A stretch of 7,701 nucleotides of DNA from Anaerolineales bacterium (GTDB taxonomy: Bacteria > Chloroflexota > Anaerolineae > Anaerolineales > Villigracilaceae): contig JAICQC010000226.1 of assembly GCA_025938055.1 (NCBI GenBank), forward strand, positions 1 to 7,701, read 5' to 3'. Shown here piece by piece: positions 1 to 7,701 of this stretch. The notes below the pieces were generated by a model, which was given only the letters and a program-made list of their open reading frames with translations, did not search any database and was not told the origin of the DNA. Numbering within the stretch: position 1 is the first letter of the stretch; each line of letters opens with the position of its first letter. The translations under genes and the position numbers were made by a program.

Positions 1-306
1 ATCGCTGGAGACTGGAACGGAGACGGCATCGACACGACGGGTGTCTTCCGTCCGAGCAATGGCGCCTTGTACCTGAAGAACACGAATGCCACCGGGTTTG
101 CGGACATCCAGATCAACTACGGGTTGCCGGGGGACAAGCCGATGACCGGCGACTGGGATGGGGATGGCGATGATACGATCGGCATCTACCGCAACGGCAG
201 TTTCTACCTGCGTAACTCCAACACCATTGGCTTTGCGGATATCGTCTTTGCCCTGGGCATCCCCGGTGATCACCCAATCGCTGGCAATTGGGATGGGTTG
301 CCCTAA
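1..306 (+). CDS. C-terminal end of a tandem-repeat (FG-GAP/VCBS-like) calcium-loop protein, 5' partial
   Basis: The frame is open from the first base and ends at TAA 304-306, so 101 residues are visible and the start lies upstream of the window. Two tandem repeats are clear: residues 3-49 and 50-94 (47 and 45 aa), with a third begun at residue 95 and cut off after GNWDGLP. Each starts with GDW(N/D)GDG(I/D)D, a DxDxDG-type loop of the kind that binds calcium in FG-GAP, VCBS and dockerin-like repeats. It continues with (T/I)G(V/I)(F/Y)R, then (L/F)YL(K/R)N, then GFADI and a GxPGD turn. Such repeats usually occur in secreted or surface proteins as beta-propeller blades or stalks; that role is inferred, because the catalytic or anchoring part is not visible. 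The TTG at 67 is an internal codon, not a start. The repeat assignment is fairly secure; the function of the whole protein is unknown. Confidence 0.8.
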   Translation: MAGDWNGDGIDTTGVFRPSNGALYLKNTNATGFADIQINYGLPGDKPMTGDWDGDGDDTIGIYRNGSFYLRNSNTIGFADIVFALGIPGDHPIAGNWDGLP

Positions 307-412
307 TCACTAGCTCCTCTGTTCAAATTAGAAATTGATAGCGATTCTGTACCAAGTATCGCCTCATTCAACTTAAGGTGTAGGACCTACAGATTATTTG
401 TTTTGTTCTTTC
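307..412. other. Convergent spacer between the repeat-protein gene and htpG
   Basis: This 106-bp AT-richer stretch lies between two stop codons facing each other. I see no gene in it. The only structure is a short palindrome at 379-391 (described separately) and a loose GCGAT...ATCGC pair near 335-357 that is too short to interpret. No strong terminator for htpG, which runs leftwards into this spacer, is visible. Confidence 0.6.
379..410 (+). terminator. Weak candidate terminator for the repeat-protein gene
   Basis: A 13-base palindrome (TGTAGGACCTACA, 379-391) can form a 5-bp stem with a 3-base loop, and is followed by a T-rich run at 394-410. The order fits an intrinsic terminator on the plus strand, about 75 bases after the stop codon. 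The stem is short and the T-run is interrupted by G, so it may be inefficient or accidental. On the minus strand no U-tract follows, so it would not serve htpG. Confidence 0.3.
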
Positions 413-2281
413 TCACTTATTCAATGCCGCCTCGATGATCTGCTGTACGCGGGATGCCATACTGGATGGATCGGGGTGCAGGCCCTCGACCAGCAACGCG
501 CTGTCATAGATCTGCTCGATGATCAGTGCCTGTAATTCTGAAGCAGAATCCATATTAAGCATCTTTTTGAGAATGGCGTGCGACGGGTTGAGTTCTAGGA
601 CTTTCTTCGGGATCTCGTGCTCCTTGCCGAGATACTTATAAATACGCTGGAGTTCCGGGTTGAGGGCGCCATCTGCATCTGCCAGGCGGGCAACGGATTG
701 AGAGAGGCGGTTGCTGGCGCGCACGTCAGTCACGCGCTCGCCCAATACCTGTTTGAAGCGCTCGATCAGTTTGCCAAAGTCTGCTTCCGCGATCGACTCC
801 TGCCCCTCGGTTTCCCTGGGTGTTTCGGTGATCTCCGCCTGCGCAACATTTTTAAGCTCATACTCCTTGTACGTGCGCAAGCCCATCAGCATAAATGAGT
901 CCATCGGCTCGGTCAGCAGTAAGACTTCTGTTCCCTGTGATTGGAAGTAATCCAGATGCGGACTGCGCAAAATGGATTTGGGATCGTCACCGACGATAAA
1001 ATAGATCACTTTTTGCTCGGGCTGCATCCGCCCGATGTACTCCTCCAGGGAAGACCAGGTTTCAGCGTGCAGGTTGGTTTTGAAGCGCAGGAGTGGAGAA
1101 ATGCTTTCCACCTCGGTTGGGCTGCTTGCCACAGCTTGCTTTAGATAAACGCCAAACTCTTTCCAGAATATTTGATATTTCTCTGCATCGTTTTTCGCCA
1201 GCGACTCAAGCTCCTTCATGATCTGCCCGGTAATGACCTTTTTCAGGCGCGCCATTAACCCGGTTGCCTGGACGGTTTCGCGCGAAACGTTGAGCGGCAG
1301 ATCCTCCGAATCCACCACGCCCTGCACAAAGCGCAGATGCTCGGGCAGCAGATCCTTGTTGTATTCGTCGATCAAAATGTTTCGGGAATACAGCTTCAGC
1401 CCGTCTTCCTTGCGCATGGAGAAGATGCCGCGCTCGCTTTTGCCTGGCACATACAAAAGCGCGTACAATTGAACTGGCGCGTCGGTGACGATGTGCGTAT
1501 GCAGGAGCGGGTCTTCGAAATCCAGGGTCAGTTGTTTGTAGAAATCCTTATAGTGTTCCTCGGTCACACTTTGCTTCGACATCCTCCAGATGGAGGTCTG
1601 TTTATTGACCGGTTGCTTTTCCTCGCCTACGTAAATCGGGAAGCCAATATATTCAGAATGCTTGTGAATAATGTTCTTGAGACGGTATTCATCTGCGAAC
1701 TCCGCTGCCTCTTCCTTTAATTTGATCTCCACTTTCGTGCCGCGCTCGTTCATTTCCGCGGGGCTGATCTGGTAATCCTCCTCGCCTGTGGCATACCAGC
1801 TCACGGCTTTTGCGCGCGGCTTATAGGACCGTGATGTGACGCGCACCCATTCCGCCACCATGAACACGGAATAGAAACCCACACCAAACTGACCGATCAC
1901 CTGCGTCAGATCGGTGCTTTTATCCTTCGCGGCTTCCAGAAATTTGCGCGCGCCGGACTGAGCGATTGTCCCCAGGTTCTCGATGACCTCCTCCTTGGTC
2001 ATGCCGATGCCCGTATCCTGAAGCGTCAGCATGCGGGCGTCCTTATCCACCTTGATGTGGATCGCAAGCTCCGCGGCCGGGTCGAGCACATCCTGGTTGG
2101 TCACCATCTCGAAGCGAAGGCGGTTGAGCGCGTCGGAGGCGTTGGAAAGCAATTCGCGCAGGAATACCTCACGGTCCTTGTATAAGGAGTGGATCAGGAT
2201 GTTGAGCAGCTGCTTGGTTTCTGCCTTGAAATGAAAGGATTGGGCTTCGTCCTTCGTTTTGGTTTGATCTGAGTCGGTCAT
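413..2281 (-). CDS. htpG: Molecular chaperone HtpG (Hsp90 family)
   Basis: Cytosolic homodimeric ATP-dependent chaperone that remodels client proteins late in folding, often together with the DnaK system. The product has 622 aa, close to the 624 of E. coli HtpG, so it looks complete. The N-terminal GHKL ATPase domain (about 14-230) shows FLRELLSNASDAL at 40-52, including the family's catalytic Glu (E43) and the Asn that binds nucleotide and Mg (N47). DTGIGM follows at 89-94, and the lid and glycine-rich loop around IGQFGVGFYS (129-138). The middle domain (about 235-500) carries DLPLNVSRE (327-335), whose Arg334 matches the Arg that contacts the ATP gamma-phosphate in Hsp90s. The C-terminal dimerisation domain follows from about 510 to the end and lacks the eukaryotic MEEVD tail, as expected for a bacterium. 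The ATG at 2279-2281 has a strong AGGAGGA ribosome-binding site four bases upstream, which fixes the start. The gene is divergent from clpB. No anomalies were seen. Confidence 0.98.
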   Translation of the reverse strand: MTDSDQTKTKDEAQSFHFKAETKQLLNILIHSLYKDREVFLRELLSNASDALNRLRFEMVTNQDVLDPAAELAIHIKVDKDARMLTLQDTGIGMTKEEVIENLGTIAQSGARKFLEAAKDKSTDLTQVIGQFGVGFYSVFMVAEWVRVTSRSYKPRAKAVSWYATGEEDYQISPAEMNERGTKVEIKLKEEAAEFADEYRLKNIIHKHSEYIGFPIYVGEEKQPVNKQTSIWRMSKQSVTEEHYKDFYKQLTLDFEDPLLHTHIVTDAPVQLYALLYVPGKSERGIFSMRKEDGLKLYSRNILIDEYNKDLLPEHLRFVQGVVDSEDLPLNVSRETVQATGLMARLKKVITGQIMKELESLAKNDAEKYQIFWKEFGVYLKQAVASSPTEVESISPLLRFKTNLHAETWSSLEEYIGRMQPEQKVIYFIVGDDPKSILRSPHLDYFQSQGTEVLLLTEPMDSFMLMGLRTYKEYELKNVAQAEITETPRETEGQESIAEADFGKLIERFKQVLGERVTDVRASNRLSQSVARLADADGALNPELQRIYKYLGKEHEIPKKVLELNPSHAILKKMLNMDSASELQALIIEQIYDSALLVEGLHPDPSSMASRVQQIIEAALNK

Positions 2282-2285
2282 GGGT

Positions 2286-2292
2286 TCCTCCT
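2286..2292 (-). promoter_or_regulatory. Ribosome-binding site of htpG
   Basis: On the minus strand AGGAGGA is followed by ACCC and the ATG at 2281. It is a near-perfect anti-16S match at proper spacing and confirms the htpG start. Confidence 0.85.
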
Positions 2293-2302
2293 GTTGAAAT
2301 CA

Positions 2303-2322
2303 AAGCCTTATTTTGCAGGCTT
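2303..2322 (-). promoter_or_regulatory. Small hairpin in the htpG leader
   Basis: AAGCCT and AGGCTT form a 6-bp inverted repeat around an 8-base loop, about 10 bases upstream of the htpG ribosome-binding site. If transcription starts near 2341, as the predicted promoter implies, this hairpin lies inside a 5' leader of roughly 60 bases. A second quasi-palindrome (2328-2343, GGATGA/TCATTCC with one bulge, read on the minus strand) sits at the expected transcript start. Either could stabilise the mRNA or act as a weak binding site. Neither pairs obviously with the ribosome-binding site, so I do not call a thermosensor. Confidence 0.3.
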
Positions 2323-2347
2323 GTTCTGGAATGATTTTCATCCACAT

Positions 2348-2376
2348 TTTATATCGCACTGGTCTGTCAGAGACAA
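2348..2376 (-). promoter_or_regulatory. Predicted sigma-70-type promoter of htpG
   Basis: On the minus strand a TTGTCT -35 box (2371-2376, 4 of 6 consensus bases) is separated by exactly 17 bases from a TATAAA -10 box (2348-2353, 5 of 6). The start of transcription would fall near 2341, leaving a leader of about 60 bases before the htpG ATG. This is the best-spaced promoter match in the divergent region. It looks like a housekeeping-type promoter, and I saw no sigma-32-like CTTGAA/CCCCAT pair. Confidence 0.55.
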
Positions 2377-2503
2377 GAGAAATGTTAGAGAAATATCAGC
2401 GGGAAAGAACGATATCATAGCGGTTTCGTTTCTACGTGTATAGGACATCTAACTTTGTTCTTATTTTCCGCAAATGTCTTTCACACACAAACTCCATAGA
2501 ATT

Positions 2504-2533
2504 TTAACGGACAAAACTTACCATTTCTATACT
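2504..2533 (+). promoter_or_regulatory. Predicted sigma-70-type promoter of clpB
   Basis: A TTAACG -35 box (2504-2509, 4 of 6 consensus bases) lies 18 bases from a TATACT -10 box (2528-2533, 5 of 6). Transcription would begin near 2540, giving a very short leader of about 18 bases that just includes the ribosome-binding site. Its position also argues against translation starting at the upstream in-frame ATG at 2474, which lies before this promoter. Confidence 0.5.
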
Positions 2534-2544
2534 ATTTCATCTCA

Positions 2545-2550
2545 GAGGAG
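2545..2550 (+). promoter_or_regulatory. Ribosome-binding site of clpB, deciding the start codon
   Basis: GAGGAG lies seven bases before the ATG at 2558. The upstream in-frame ATG at 2474 has no comparable site (AT-rich TTATTTTCCGCAA precedes it), so 2558 is chosen as the start. Confidence 0.85.
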
Positions 2551-2557
2551 ATTTCTT

Positions 2558-5152
<2,595 letters not shown>

Positions 5153-5157
5153 GAGAT

Positions 5158-5233
5158 AAAAAGCCTTGCGAAGGTTGTTCTCGTGGGTGAAGCCTGCTTG
5201 GTCAAAACCTTCGCAAGGCTACTTTTTGTTTTG
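5158..5233. terminator. Bidirectional intrinsic terminator with a perfect 15-bp inverted repeat
   Basis: The arms at 5162-5176 (AGCCTTGCGAAGGTT) and 5206-5220 (AACCTTCGCAAGGCT) are exact reverse complements. A T-run (5223-5233, TTTTTGTTTTG) follows on the plus strand and an A-run (5158-5162) precedes, which becomes a U-tract on the minus strand. The element therefore suits both convergent genes, ending clpB (stop at 5152) and the dehydrogenase-like gene (stop at 5272). The 29-base loop is long for a terminator. Each arm also contains a small palindrome (CCTTGCGAAGG, CCTTCGCAAGG), so alternative folds exist. It could also be a copy of a dispersed genomic repeat. Confidence 0.85.
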
Positions 5234-5271
5234 CACCTGGCAGCCCAGCCGTTATCAAAGCAGCAAGTCTT

Positions 5272-6858
5272 TTATTTCCTTTTACTTCTGAGTCTCTGGA
5301 TCAGTTTCGCAGAAAGGATACTGCCTCCTATCACCCCCACTAGCAGCCCCAACCCCTGCAGGAGGTAGACAGGCACTGTAATGGGTTGTGGCGGCACATA
5401 ACCGCGTGGACCATCTGTGCGGCGGATGCGCCACAGACTTCCGGTGCCGATCTGTTCACGGATACCACCGCGTTCGGGAGCGATATGAATGACCCCAAAA
5501 TCAACGACGTAGAGATTTCCATCCGGGCCAAACTGGCAATGGGATGGACGCTCGAAGCCATCATGAGGCAGCTTGGAGGCGGGGCCGGTCATCTTGTTGA
5601 CCGCAAAATCGCGGACCTGGCCGGTTCCCATATCCACGCGGACGACTTTGAATCCAGCGGGTGTCACGGCTTTGGTGACGGTGGTGATCGGCGCCAGGTC
5701 GCCAAAACATGCCACGAAGGCGTCTCCCTCAAATCCAAATGCAGGGTCGCGGCAGAAGTCAAATCCGTTGGCTGCCACGTGAGTTTGAAAGGAAACGAAC
5801 GGCTTGGGTGGATAGGGGTTGGGAAATTCAGCCAGCACAGGTTCGCGCCCATGACCGCCCTCACCCCAATATGGATCGTCCAGGCGGATGCCGGAAGCAA
5901 AATCGGGCCAGCCGTACCATTCCCCGTCCCTGATCTCGTAGAGATCATCCGGATCGTCGACCACGTAGCGCGCGCCGCGCTCATCCATGCCGTGTTCAGT
6001 GGCAAATAGTTTTCCATCCTCTGTAAATGCCACGCAATAGGGATTCCGCAAACCCCAGGCAACTACTTCCAGATTGCTCCCGTCAGAGTCACAGCGCAGG
6101 ATCGCTCCGTTGCACTTTATATTTCCTTTAACTACCTGACCGGGGGAGGTCACGGTTCCAAAAGGAACATACGCGCCCGTCTGTACTTTTTCACGGATAT
6201 CTCCCAAAACATTTCGAGCTTCATAATTTTTCCCGGCTAATTTTATATCCTTTGCTGGAACATCTGAAAATTCTGGAAATTTGGGCAACCACTCAAACCC
6301 AAAATTATCTGCTCCCACGACGCCGCAGTTCGTGGCACAGCCGACTCCGAAATAGAGCTTTCCATCAGGTCCAACGATAGGAGGTCCTGCCGGATGATCG
6401 CCGCGCCCTGCCAGTTCAGTAATGATCTTCTCTGCCTGACCATCCGGTCCGATGCGAAGAAGGGTGTCGGTGTTCATCACGTAAAGATAGCCCTCATGCC
6501 AGCATGCACCGGAAAGCGCACCCGATTTGATCCATTCGTCCTCTGGCAGTGTAAAGAACGTCTCCCAGCTTCCTGTTTGCGGATCGACTTTCAGGACGCG
6601 CGGAGGATCATCGATTTTGTGCCCGGATTCGACCATATAACAGTACCCCTGACCGTCAAAGCAGCAATGATCGGGCGCATTAAAGCCGCTTGCCACCACT
6701 TCGGCAGTGTATCCTTGCGGCAGAAGGATATCGTTTGGGTTATACCCGCGCGGACCTTCTCTGCGGATCTTGATCTTCTTCAGCATGGGCAGGATCGGCT
6801 GGTAAAGATACGACAGCCAATCCGGAAGGGTGGGCGCGAACTTTTCTTTTGTTTTCAT
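5272..6858 (-). CDS. Glucose/sorbosone dehydrogenase-like beta-propeller protein with C-terminal membrane segment
   Basis: Resembles the soluble glucose/L-sorbosone dehydrogenase (GSDH) six-bladed propellers, which oxidise sugars with PQQ. Substrate and cofactor are not shown here. The protein has 528 aa from the chosen ATG (6856-6858), which has GGAG six bases upstream; an ATG four codons earlier (6870) is the alternative. Family-like features: LPQGYTAEVVASGFNAPDHCCFD (46-68); DHPAGPPIVGPDGKLYFGVG (154-173), where His155 may match the catalytic His of PQQ glucose dehydrogenase; VVAWGLRNPYCVAF (265-278); ATEHGMDERG (286-295); NGFDF...GDAFVACFGDL (364-388); GPDGNLYVVDFG (444-455) and GSLWRIRR (473-480). 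It contains 12 cysteines. A hydrophobic segment spans about 495-520, followed by a basic tail QRLRSKRK. No signal peptide is evident in the first 35 residues. It overlaps the transporter upstream by 119 bp, suggesting one transcript. The fold is fairly certain, the activity is not. Confidence 0.8.
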   Translation of the reverse strand: MKTKEKFAPTLPDWLSYLYQPILPMLKKIKIRREGPRGYNPNDILLPQGYTAEVVASGFNAPDHCCFDGQGYCYMVESGHKIDDPPRVLKVDPQTGSWETFFTLPEDEWIKSGALSGACWHEGYLYVMNTDTLLRIGPDGQAEKIITELAGRGDHPAGPPIVGPDGKLYFGVGCATNCGVVGADNFGFEWLPKFPEFSDVPAKDIKLAGKNYEARNVLGDIREKVQTGAYVPFGTVTSPGQVVKGNIKCNGAILRCDSDGSNLEVVAWGLRNPYCVAFTEDGKLFATEHGMDERGARYVVDDPDDLYEIRDGEWYGWPDFASGIRLDDPYWGEGGHGREPVLAEFPNPYPPKPFVSFQTHVAANGFDFCRDPAFGFEGDAFVACFGDLAPITTVTKAVTPAGFKVVRVDMGTGQVRDFAVNKMTGPASKLPHDGFERPSHCQFGPDGNLYVVDFGVIHIAPERGGIREQIGTGSLWRIRRTDGPRGYVPPQPITVPVYLLQGLGLLVGVIGGSILSAKLIQRLRSKRK

Positions 6859-7701
6859 CTGTTTCTCCATCTTTCTTCCATACAAAACCCCTAAGCGGAA
6901 TTGCGCTTGCAAGGAAAGCAATAGCTGCCAAAATGAACAATACGGAAAACCCCATCCCTGGCAAAAAGCGTTCCACCCCGTCAATGACGGGACCAAATAG
7001 CCCAGCGGCTGCCGCGGAGCCGGCGGTGCTGAAATTTGCCAACCCGAAATAGCGAGCTGATTCATCTCTTGGGACCAGATCCGCCAGCAATGCCCAGCTT
7101 CCTCCCGCGAAGGCAGCGGAGCCAAGCGACATCAATCCGCCAAATACGAGGATCTGCGTTGTACTGCCCGCCCAGACCAGCATCAGTGCACTGACGGCGC
7201 TCAATAGCGACCCGGCGATCATCAGCGGCACACGACCGATACGGTCGGCGAGCCAGCCAGTCAGCGGGGATGCCAGGATAGTCACGAAAGCCAGTCCAGC
7301 CAGAAGGCTGCCTGCCTGTTCCGCTGCCTGGTCTTCTGAGAGTCCCAGACGATCGGCAACAAAGAAAAGCAAAAAACGCCCGGTGCCATAAATGCCAAGC
7401 AAAAAAAGGAAACGAGCCAGGATCAGGCGCATAAAAGTGGTTTGCTGGGTCAGGTCCAGGCGGAATATTTTTGTCAGCGAGGGCGTCCTGGTTTTGGCTG
7501 CCGCGCCTTTATTCGGTTGATCCTCCGGGGTAAGCAGAACTGCCAGAATGTACGCGATCACAAGAATGGCTGCAATCATTCCAATCGCGGGCAACGCCCT
7601 TCCCGAACCGAGAAGCTGTCCCAGGAGGACGAAGCCAAGCATTGCTCCGGTTAAATCCATAAATCCTTTTATCCCGGAAGCCAGTCCTCGGCGATTCTCA
7701 T
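6740..7701 (-). CDS. MFS transporter, C-terminal two thirds (5' end beyond the window)
   Basis: Integral inner-membrane carrier of the major facilitator superfamily. The frame stays open from 7699 through the right edge, reading ENRRGLASGIKGFMD ahead of the internal ATG at 7660, so the gene starts outside the window and that ATG is not its start. There are 319 visible residues ending at TAA (6740-6742). About eight membrane segments are visible, matching TM5-TM12 of a 12-TM carrier, with a longer hydrophilic central loop (about visible residues 57-89). GWLADRIGR (visible 148-156) fits the MFS motif A between TM8 and TM9. The phrase ARYFGLANFSTAGSAAAAGLFGP is reminiscent of sugar-cation symporter relatives (GPH/SLC45-like), a weak guess only. 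After the last membrane segment a hydrophilic tail of about 48 residues follows, most of it overlapping the start of the propeller gene in another frame. Substrate unknown. Confidence 0.88.
   Translation of the reverse strand, partial: ENRRGLASGIKGFMDLTGAMLGFVLLGQLLGSGRALPAIGMIAAILVIAYILAVLLTPEDQPNKGAAAKTRTPSLTKIFRLDLTQQTTFMRLILARFLFLLGIYGTGRFLLFFVADRLGLSEDQAAEQAGSLLAGLAFVTILASPLTGWLADRIGRVPLMIAGSLLSAVSALMLVWAGSTTQILVFGGLMSLGSAAFAGGSWALLADLVPRDESARYFGLANFSTAGSAAAAGLFGPVIDGVERFLPGMGFSVLFILAAIAFLASAIPLRGFVWKKDGETDENKRKVRAHPSGLAVVSLPADPAHAEEDQDPQRRSARV
6865..6868 (-). promoter_or_regulatory. Ribosome-binding site favouring the 6858 start of the propeller gene
   Basis: On the minus strand GGAG is followed by six bases and the ATG at 6858. 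The site lies inside the transporter frame, which allows translational coupling. The nearby ATG at 6870 is preceded by GGAAG at a shorter distance and cannot be excluded. Confidence 0.5.

Larger units (their letters stand above)
2282..2557. promoter_or_regulatory. Divergent control region shared by htpG and clpB
   Basis: These 276 bp between the two start codons hold no convincing gene and are AT-richer than the flanking coding sequence. The htpG promoter lies in the left third and the clpB promoter in the right third, leaving about 125 bases between the two -35 boxes. I searched by eye for the CIRCE element (TTAGCACTC/GAGTGCTAA) and the HspR HAIR element (CTTGAGT/ACTCAAG) and found neither. 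The middle contains a loose dyad: GAAAGAACGATATC at 2404-2417 and TTTCGTTTC at 2424-2432, where the GAAA and TTTC ends face each other around a GATATC palindrome. It is suggestive only. Confidence 0.55.

Noticed and set aside
1337..1720. Plus-strand open frames inside htpG
   Set aside because: They are shadows of htpG, whose full Hsp90 domain set is intact on the minus strand. None has supporting signals.
2474..2557. Upstream in-frame ATG that would lengthen ClpB by 28 residues
   Set aside because: No ribosome-binding site, the added residues do not resemble a ClpB N-terminus, and the predicted promoter lies between it and the true start at 2558, which has GAGGAG upstream.
2282..2557. CIRCE or HAIR heat-shock operator between htpG and clpB
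   Set aside because: Neither TTAGCACTC/GAGTGCTAA nor CTTGAGT/ACTCAAG, nor a convincing near match, was seen by eye on either strand.
5386..6009. 207-residue plus-strand open frame opposite the propeller gene
   Set aside because: It is antisense to a gene with clear family motifs, with no ribosome-binding site or domain noticed. The plus-strand frame at 6394-6894 is rejected on the same grounds.
6859..7125. N-terminal extension of the propeller frame up to 7125 (about 90 extra residues)
   Set aside because: This stretch is the membrane-spanning part of the transporter read out of frame. The extra residues show no relation to the propeller family, and a ribosome-binding site is found at the later start.
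7658..7660. ATG at 7660 as the transporter start
   Set aside because: The frame is open upstream to the window edge and reads as a typical TM4-TM5 loop. Starting here would leave a carrier without its first four membrane segments.

Overview
The window reads as ordinary bacterial chromosome, moderately GC-rich and densely coded. It holds the end of a repeat-containing protein, two complete chaperone genes, a beta-propeller dehydrogenase-like gene and most of an MFS transporter. The calcium-loop repeat tail ending in GNWDGLP, the sequence style of the dehydrogenase and the divergent htpG/clpB pair recall Chloroflexota (Anaerolineae-like). That placement rests on general impression, not on a search. 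I see no IS element, integrase, CRISPR array, tRNA, rRNA or phage gene.

Layout, left to right. Bases 1-306 (+) are the 3' end of a gene for a protein with tandem repeats of about 46 residues, each carrying a DxDxDG-type loop. A 106-bp convergent spacer holds at most a weak hairpin. htpG (Hsp90) runs leftwards from 2281 to 413. A 276-bp divergent control region (2282-2557) carries a believable sigma-70-type promoter for each chaperone, and clpB then runs rightwards from 2558 to 5152. A perfect 15-bp inverted repeat with U-tracts usable in both directions (about 5158-5233) separates clpB from a leftward gene pair. In that pair an MFS transporter, whose start lies beyond base 7701, is followed by a glucose/sorbosone dehydrogenase-like beta-propeller (6858 to 5272). 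The reading frames of the pair overlap by 119 bp.

How the genes fit together. HtpG and ClpB are cytosolic ATP-driven chaperones: Hsp90-type remodelling, and Hsp100 disaggregation together with DnaK. Their shared intergenic region suggests joint stress control, but I found no CIRCE or HAIR operator. The transporter and the propeller protein are probably co-transcribed and translationally coupled, so they may act on the same small molecule, possibly a sugar; the substrate cannot be read from sequence.

I do not see a clearly new biological system. The points most worth a second look are the membrane topology of the propeller protein (C-terminal membrane segment with a basic tail, no evident signal peptide), the long overlap of the transporter/dehydrogenase pair, the long-looped bidirectional terminator, and the operator-less chaperone control region.
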